This document shows, in pieces, positions 59,253 through 64,000 of a stretch of DNA of 64,000 nt. Each line of letters starts with the position of its first letter. The first letter of the stretch is position 1. The position numbers and the translations under genes were made by a program. Below the pieces are notes generated by a model that did not search any database, was not told the origin of the DNA, and was given only the letters and a program-made list of their open reading frames with translations. This stretch comes from Candidatus Melainabacteria bacterium (GTDB lineage: Bacteria > Cyanobacteriota > Vampirovibrionia > Gastranaerophilales > Gastranaerophilaceae): assembly GCA_022009935.1 (NCBI GenBank), contig CP091731.1:558001-622000 (forward strand), given 5' to 3'.

Positions 59253-60203
59253 CGGCGTTACTCTTTATAGTGACGGTAATTTATGTTTTAAAGAAAAAAT
59301 TGAACAGTTTAAGGACACTCCGCTTGACATTATGGAGAAAAAAAACCCCTTGAGTTTAATATTGAAATCGACAAACGCGTTTTAAAAGCTGTCATATCAC
59401 CAATGTTTTCAAAAAGTCAGGATTATTTAGGTTATATAATCGTTTTGATTGACGTCACAAAAGAAGTTGAAATTGACAAGATGAAAAGTTCCTTCATTTC
59501 AAATGTATCACATGAACTTCGCACACCTGTTACTGTTTTAAGAACTTATGCCGACACTTTATATAATCATTCTTCTGAATTTGATGAAGAAACAAAAAAT
59601 GAATTTTTGGCAACATTAAACAAAGAAACAGACCATTTGCACAGAATGGTCAATGAAATACTGGATTTTTCAAGACTTGAAGCTCCAAATATTGTTTTAC
59701 ATAAAGAATTTTGTGATATAAGTACTATTATTGAAAGTTCAATTGACTCTATGCAAATTCTTGCCGAGGAAAAAGGTCTTCATTTCTCAGTTTTAAAAGA
59801 AGACAACTTACCAAATGTCTTTATCAATGTTCAAAGTATTGAAAGAGCCTTAAAAACTTGATATCCAATGCTATTAAGTATTCAAACAATAATGATAAAA
59901 TTAAAATAAGAGCGGAAGTTTCAAAAAGACCCTCAATATCTTGAAATTTCTGTTATTGACAATGGCATTGGAATTGAAGAAAAACATTTGAGCAAAATTT
60001 TTGACAGATTTTATCGTGTTGAAAATGCCACTCATTCTATTAAAGGAACAGGGCTTGGATTACATCTTGTGAAAATAAGTGTGGAAAAAAACACAATAAC
60101 GGTTTTGTTAAGGTTAAAAGCAAAATCAACGAAGGTTCTACTTTCTCTATTCTTCTTCCAACCTTTGACACTACTAATTTAAACAAAAAAAGAGGTTATT
60201 TGA
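59253..60203 (+). CDS. histidine kinase, 5'-truncated
   Basis: The C-terminal part of a sensor kinase. Visible: the end of a PAS-like domain (LKAVISPMFSKSQDYLGYI then IVLIDVTKEVEID), the HisKA box (SSFISNVSHELRTPVTVLRT), and HATPase boxes (ISNAIKYSNNNDK, VIDNGIGIEEKHLSKIFDRF, GTGLGLHLVK). Shifts lie near 59350, 59860, 59920, 60090 and 60190. The layout resembles WalK/PhoR kinases. The first part of the gene and any membrane segment are missing: the readable frame begins at the rpoB start codon. It precedes acsD by only a few bases (RBS AAAGAGG). Confidence 0.8.
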
Positions 60204-60205
60204 TT

Positions 60206-61007
60206 ATGCTCTATGACGTTGCATTTACAAAAAAATCTTCAGATTTCAAAATCGCTTTTGAAATATCGTTTTTTAACGACAACAACAATAGCATTAATTA
60301 TTCTGAACAATTTGAAGATTTCTTACAACGTTTGGAAAATACGAAAAATATTCAAGCTGATTTAATCTCGATAAAGTTTAATTTATCCTTAAAAGATTTT
60401 GATAAAGCAATTTGAATATGTAAAAAAGCAACAGATATTTTAAACAAATATAATAAACCTTTAATTTTAAGAGGCTGCAACAATGAAAAGCTTGATATTG
60501 TTTTGTTAAATTTTTTAGCCACAAATGTTAAAAACAATCTATTATTGCTTTTGCACAAGAAGCAAATTATCGAGAAATAATCCCTACAATAATAGAAACT
60601 TCGCACAAAATTGTTTTGAGAACACCGATTGATATAAATTTAGCTAAAGAACTTAATATTTTATCACTTGATATGGGATTAAAAAAGATAAAATACTTAT
60701 TGACACAGATACAGGCGGTTTGGGATACGGCTTGGATTATGGTTATTCTATGATGGAAAAAGTGAAACTTGAAGCATTGAAAGGTGATGAAATGCTTGAT
60801 TTTCCAATTATTTCATTTATTGGAGAAGAAGTTTCAAAAGCTAAAGAATTGAAATCTGACAGTTTCGATGACAATTGGGGAGAAATTGATAAGCGTGTTG
60901 ATTTGTGGGAAATAACTGCCGCTTCTTCAATCATTGCCGCAAATGCAAACATTGTCGTTGTTTGCAAATCAAACACCGTTAAAACACTCAATGAGGTATT
61001 GAAATAA
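60206..61007 (+). CDS. acsD: corrinoid/iron-sulfur protein small subunit (AcsD/CdhD)
   Basis: About 267 codons with shifts near 60415, 60540 and 60690. TIM-barrel subunit of the CFeSP, which receives the methyl group of methyl-THF and passes it to acetyl-CoA synthase. Matches: NKYNKPLILRGCNNEKLDI, ILIDTDTGGLGYGLDYGYSM followed by MEKVKLEALKGDEMLDFPII and SFIGEEVSKAKE. The phrase GGLGYG-x-x-Y-x-YS-x-M-E is characteristic of the AcsD/CdhD family. The C-terminal end is ITAASSIIAANANIVVVC. It overlaps acsC by one base (TAATG), so both are co-translated. The upstream neighbour is a truncated histidine kinase. Confidence 0.88.
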
Positions 61008-62324
61008 TGAATGCTATTGAAATATTTAAACACTTACCCGGTGGGAAAAAACTGAAAATGCTAACTGCAAAAATGTGGTTTTCCAACTTGCATGGCATTT
61101 GCTGTAAAACTTGCCTCAAAAAATACCCAAATTGAAAAGTGTCCTTTTGTTTCAACGGAATTACGACAATTGTTTGAAGAAGCAAACATCATCCAACAAC
61201 ATGAAATAAACTTGGGAAACGATATTAAAGCTGGCGGTGAAACTGTTATGTTTCGCCATGAAAAAACTTTTGTAAACCCAACTTGCTTTTATATAACTTT
61301 GTTTTCGGATGATATTAATTTTAATAGTAAACTTAATGAAATTGCAAATTACCAAATTGAACGTGTCGGTGAAACTTTCAGAATTGATGGAATTTATCTT
61401 ATTGATAAAGGAAATGTAAAAAATGCAATTGAAAAAATCAAAGCTCAAAAATTAAACATAATTTTAAAAAACAGAAAATATAGCCAGTGCATTTGAAAAT
61501 ATTGATGAAATCGTGGTTGAAGCAAATGAATTTTCAAATATAAATAAGAAAAATACTATAGTTGTTTCATCAGACAACATTGAAACTTTAAGTCAAAAAG
61601 TGATATAGTTCAAAAAGAAGGTTTCAAATCTTTTGATTTTAAAATATGAAAACATTGAACACAAAAACATAAAGAAGGTTGTAGATGATTTAACTAATAT
61701 AAGATTTGAAGCGATTGAAAATAAAAATCAGTCGTTTGCTTTTCCTGTTATGACAAGGATTGTTGAACAGGATATAAATAAAGTTGCATTGATTGCAAGT
61801 TTGCTCATTTGTCGATATTCAAACATTATCGTTTTTGATGTTTTTGACAAATCTTTGTTTTCCGGCTTGTTTACTTTGAGGCAGAACATTTTTTACAAAC
61901 CCTCAAAAACCGCTTCAAGTCGAAAGTAAAATATATGAAATAAATAATCCGAAAGAAAATCTGGACAGAGCAATTGTGGTTATGACAACGAATTTTGCCT
62001 TGACGTATTTTGCAGTAGCTAATGAACTTGAATCACTTGATACACCGTTTTTCCTTCTTATTACACCATCAGATGGAATGAGTGTTTTAACAGCTTGGTC
62101 TGCTGAAAAATTTACAGCGGACATGGTGAAAAAAAATGGTCAATGAAAACGAAATATTGAATGGCTTAAGACATAAACTTATTGTTATTCCGGGGCTTCT
62201 TGCAAGTATGAAAGAAGAACTTGAAGAAATTTTGCCAAATTGGAAAATAATTGTAGGAACAAATGAAGCCTTTGAAATTCCTCAGTTCATTGAAAAACTA
62301 AACAGTAAACTTATAAACGTATAA
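61007..62324 (+). CDS. acsC: corrinoid/iron-sulfur protein large subunit (AcsC/CdhE)
   Basis: About 439 codons with shifts near 61070, 61480, 61600, 61650, 61895 and 62130. The N-terminal cluster motif, restored across a shift, is NCKKCGFPTCMAFAVKLA followed 16 residues later by CPFVS, i.e. the C-x2-C-x4-C-x16-C [4Fe-4S] motif specific to this protein. The C-terminal half has a corrinoid-binding Rossmann-like domain with ITPSDGMSVLTAWSAEKFTA and HKLIVIPGLLASMKEELEEI, ending in WKIIVGTNEAFEIPQFI. This is the second subunit of the methyl carrier of the Wood-Ljungdahl pathway. The carbon monoxide dehydrogenase/acetyl-CoA synthase (acsA/acsB) and methyltransferase (acsE) are not in the window. 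Confidence 0.87.
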
Positions 62325-62333
62325 ACTATTTCT

Positions 62334-62732
62334 TATGGTGTTAAATTTATATAAATATCGTTAAAAATACGGTATATCAAGTTGTAGTCGAAAAGATAAC
62401 TGTTGTTTTGAGGTGTAATTTTAAGCTCACTTACATTTGATGTGACTTTGACAACTTGCGCCAAAAAACTCTCTTCCATAAGCACTAAAAAAGAATATAG
62501 CCGCTTCTTGACTGAATTTCAAGGATTTTATATTTTGCACTTGAAACCGCAGACAACGTCAAATAAAATAAACTTTCCTCGTCAATTTTGTAGTTTCTTA
62601 TGCAGTCATTATAGTTGACATAAGGTGATGCAGCGACTCCATTTGGCACTGAAGCACTGTTTGCAAAAGCTTTGTCGTTAAAAATAAGACAAAAACAAAA
62701 TAAAAATATTATAACAAAACATTTTTAATCAT
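62334..62732 (-). CDS. small secreted protein
   Basis: About 133 codons with shifts near 62705, 62460 and 62480. A signal peptide is visible (FLFCFCLIFNDKAFANSAS) and a following hydrophilic stretch (SVPNGVAASPYVNYNDCIRN). The mature part contains YLTLSAVSSAKYKILEIQSR and, after a shift, VVKVTSNVSELKITPQNNSY. No family is recognised. It converges with acsC with a 9-base gap and lies downstream of polA, whose stop is 17 bases before the start. Confidence 0.6.
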
Positions 62733-62748
62733 CGACAAATCCTTAAAT

Positions 62749-64000
62749 TTAATCTTTCATCCAACTTTCACCCAAATTAACATCAACTACAAGAGGAACT
62801 TTCAACGGTTGATTGAGTTCCATAGCCTCAACAACCATATTTTTTACAATATCAACTTCACTTTTTAATACTTCCAAAACCAATTCATCATGCACTTGGA
62901 TAATCATTTGGGATTTCAAATTATTTTCTTTTAATTTTTATTTAAATCAATCATCGCAAGCTTAATCAAATCAGATGCAGTACCTTGAAGTGGCGAATTT
63001 ATTGCAGCTCTTTGGGCAAACTCCTGTATTTGTTTATTTGAACTTGTTAATTCGGGTAAATACCGTTTTTCTTCCATATAAAGTTTGAGCATATCCATGA
63101 TTTAATGCAAAATTTATATTATCATCCATATATTTTTTAACATTTTTGTATGTTTCAAAATATTTATCAATAAAATTTTGAGCATCGTCTTTTGAAATGT
63201 TTAAAGCACTTGCCAAGCCATACTTTGTTTGCCCATATACAATACCAAAATTGACAGCTTTAGATGACGTCGCATGTCTTTTGTAACATCTTTTAAATCA
63301 ACACCATAAACTTTTGAAGCAGTAAGTGAATGGACATCTTGATTATTTTTAAAAGCTTCAATTAAATTTTCATCATTTGAAAATGAGCCAAAAGCCTCAA
63401 TTCAATTTGGGAATAATCAGCTGACAAAATAAGAGATGTTTCTTTATCCCTTGGCACAAAAGCTTGTCGTATCTTTGCACCTATTTCCGTACGAATTGGA
63501 ATGTTTTGCAAATTTGGATTAGTGCTTGAAAGCCTTCCTGTGTTTGTCGCAAACTGATTATATGTTGTATGTATACGCTTATCTTTTTATATTTATCAAT
63601 TTTGGTAAAGCTTCAATATATGTACTTTTTAGTTTCATCAAATGGCGATACTCAAGGATTTTTGAAGCTATTTCATAGTTTTCTGCCAATTGCTCCAAAA
63701 ACTTTTGCATTTGTTGAGTTTTTGGCAGACTTTTTACCTTTTAACTTTCAAATTCAATTTATCAAACAAAATTTCACCAACTTTTTTTGGGGAGTTAATA
63801 TTAAACTCTTCTTCCGCAAGCTCAAAAATTCTATTTTCAATGCCTTTTGCCGTTTGAGAAATGTCAACATTGAGTTTTTCGAGATATTCAACGTCAATAC
63901 TTACACCGTTTTGCTCCATAATTGAAAGCACAAAAGCCAGTGGCAATTCAATGTCAAATAATATATTCTTTTCAACTTCATTTAACTTTTCAAGCCAAAA
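62749..64000 (-). CDS. polA: DNA polymerase I, C-terminal part, cut by window edge
   Basis: About 417 codons of the polymerase domain are visible, broken by about seven shifts. Polymerase motif A is seen in ILSADYSQIELRLLAHF (with the metal Asp), motif B in the region KYGLASALNIS, and motif C in QVHDELVLEV. Other landmarks: TTYNQFATNTGRLSSTNPNL, QNIPIRTEIG, DVHSLTAS and ALNHGYAQTLYGRKT. It ends VDVNLGESWMKD. The 5'-nuclease and 3'-5' exonuclease domains lie beyond the right edge. Confidence 0.93.

Overview
The window looks like an AT-rich, anaerobic, diderm bacterium from the non-photosynthetic side of the cyanobacterial lineage (Melainabacteria/Vampirovibrionia, probably Gastranaerophilales-like). 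The evidence is: the RNA polymerase beta' subunit is split into rpoC1 and rpoC2 at the cyanobacterial position; a BamA/Omp85 outer-membrane assembly protein implies an outer membrane; oxygen-sensitive enzymes are present (HydE, [4Fe-4S] L-serine dehydratase, corrinoid/iron-sulfur protein); and the 16S gene is intact. I could not run a 16S search, so the taxonomic call is inference. Almost every gene outside the rpo block is broken by single-base indels, mostly in homopolymers. This fits unpolished long-read data, so I annotate such genes as single genes with frameshifts rather than as pseudogenes.

Layout. 1-3.4 kb: edge fragment and an SNF2/HepA helicase. 3.5-5.6 kb: bamA. 5.6-12.2 kb: a divergent chemosensory locus (MCP and hybrid CheA on minus; receiver-GAF-GGDEF and double-CheW on plus). 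12.3-20.8 kb: housekeeping and metabolism (rpmE, metF, nifU-nifS, a secreted hydrolase, serine dehydratase, tatD, tyrA). 20.9-24.1 kb: a plus-strand run of four unknown genes between a clear promoter and a strong terminator, including a protein with a perfectly duplicated Pro-rich tail. 24.1-37.5 kb: sugar transporter, serB-like phosphatase, Kef-type antiporter, holB, hydE, mnmG, a Dph6-like ATPase, M15 peptidase, ICMT-like membrane enzyme, radA, flavin reductase, aroE.

37.5-43.4 kb: one rRNA operon on minus (16S-23S-5S, no spacer tRNA) preceded by at least six tandem sigma-70 type promoters. 43.4-46.4 kb: a four-gene minus-strand cassette of unknown proteins headed by a GC-rich leader that resembles a cobalamin riboswitch. 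46.5-48.6 kb: a histidine kinase and a receiver/GGDEF-like/receiver regulator. 48.7-50.3 kb: a glycine-zipper protein and a short ORF. 50.3-59.3 kb: rpoB-rpoC1-rpoC2 on minus. 59.3-62.3 kb: a 5'-truncated histidine kinase followed by the two subunits of the corrinoid/iron-sulfur protein (acsD, acsC) of the Wood-Ljungdahl pathway. 62.3-64 kb: a small secreted protein and the C-terminal part of DNA polymerase I.

The parts I consider most worth a second look are the acsD-acsC pair in this lineage (with metF elsewhere in the window), the cobalamin-riboswitch-like leader in front of an unknown membrane-protein cassette, the six-promoter rRNA array, and a recurring short N-terminal sequence (M-x-INN then F-K-S/N) shared by unknown membrane proteins in distant parts of the window.
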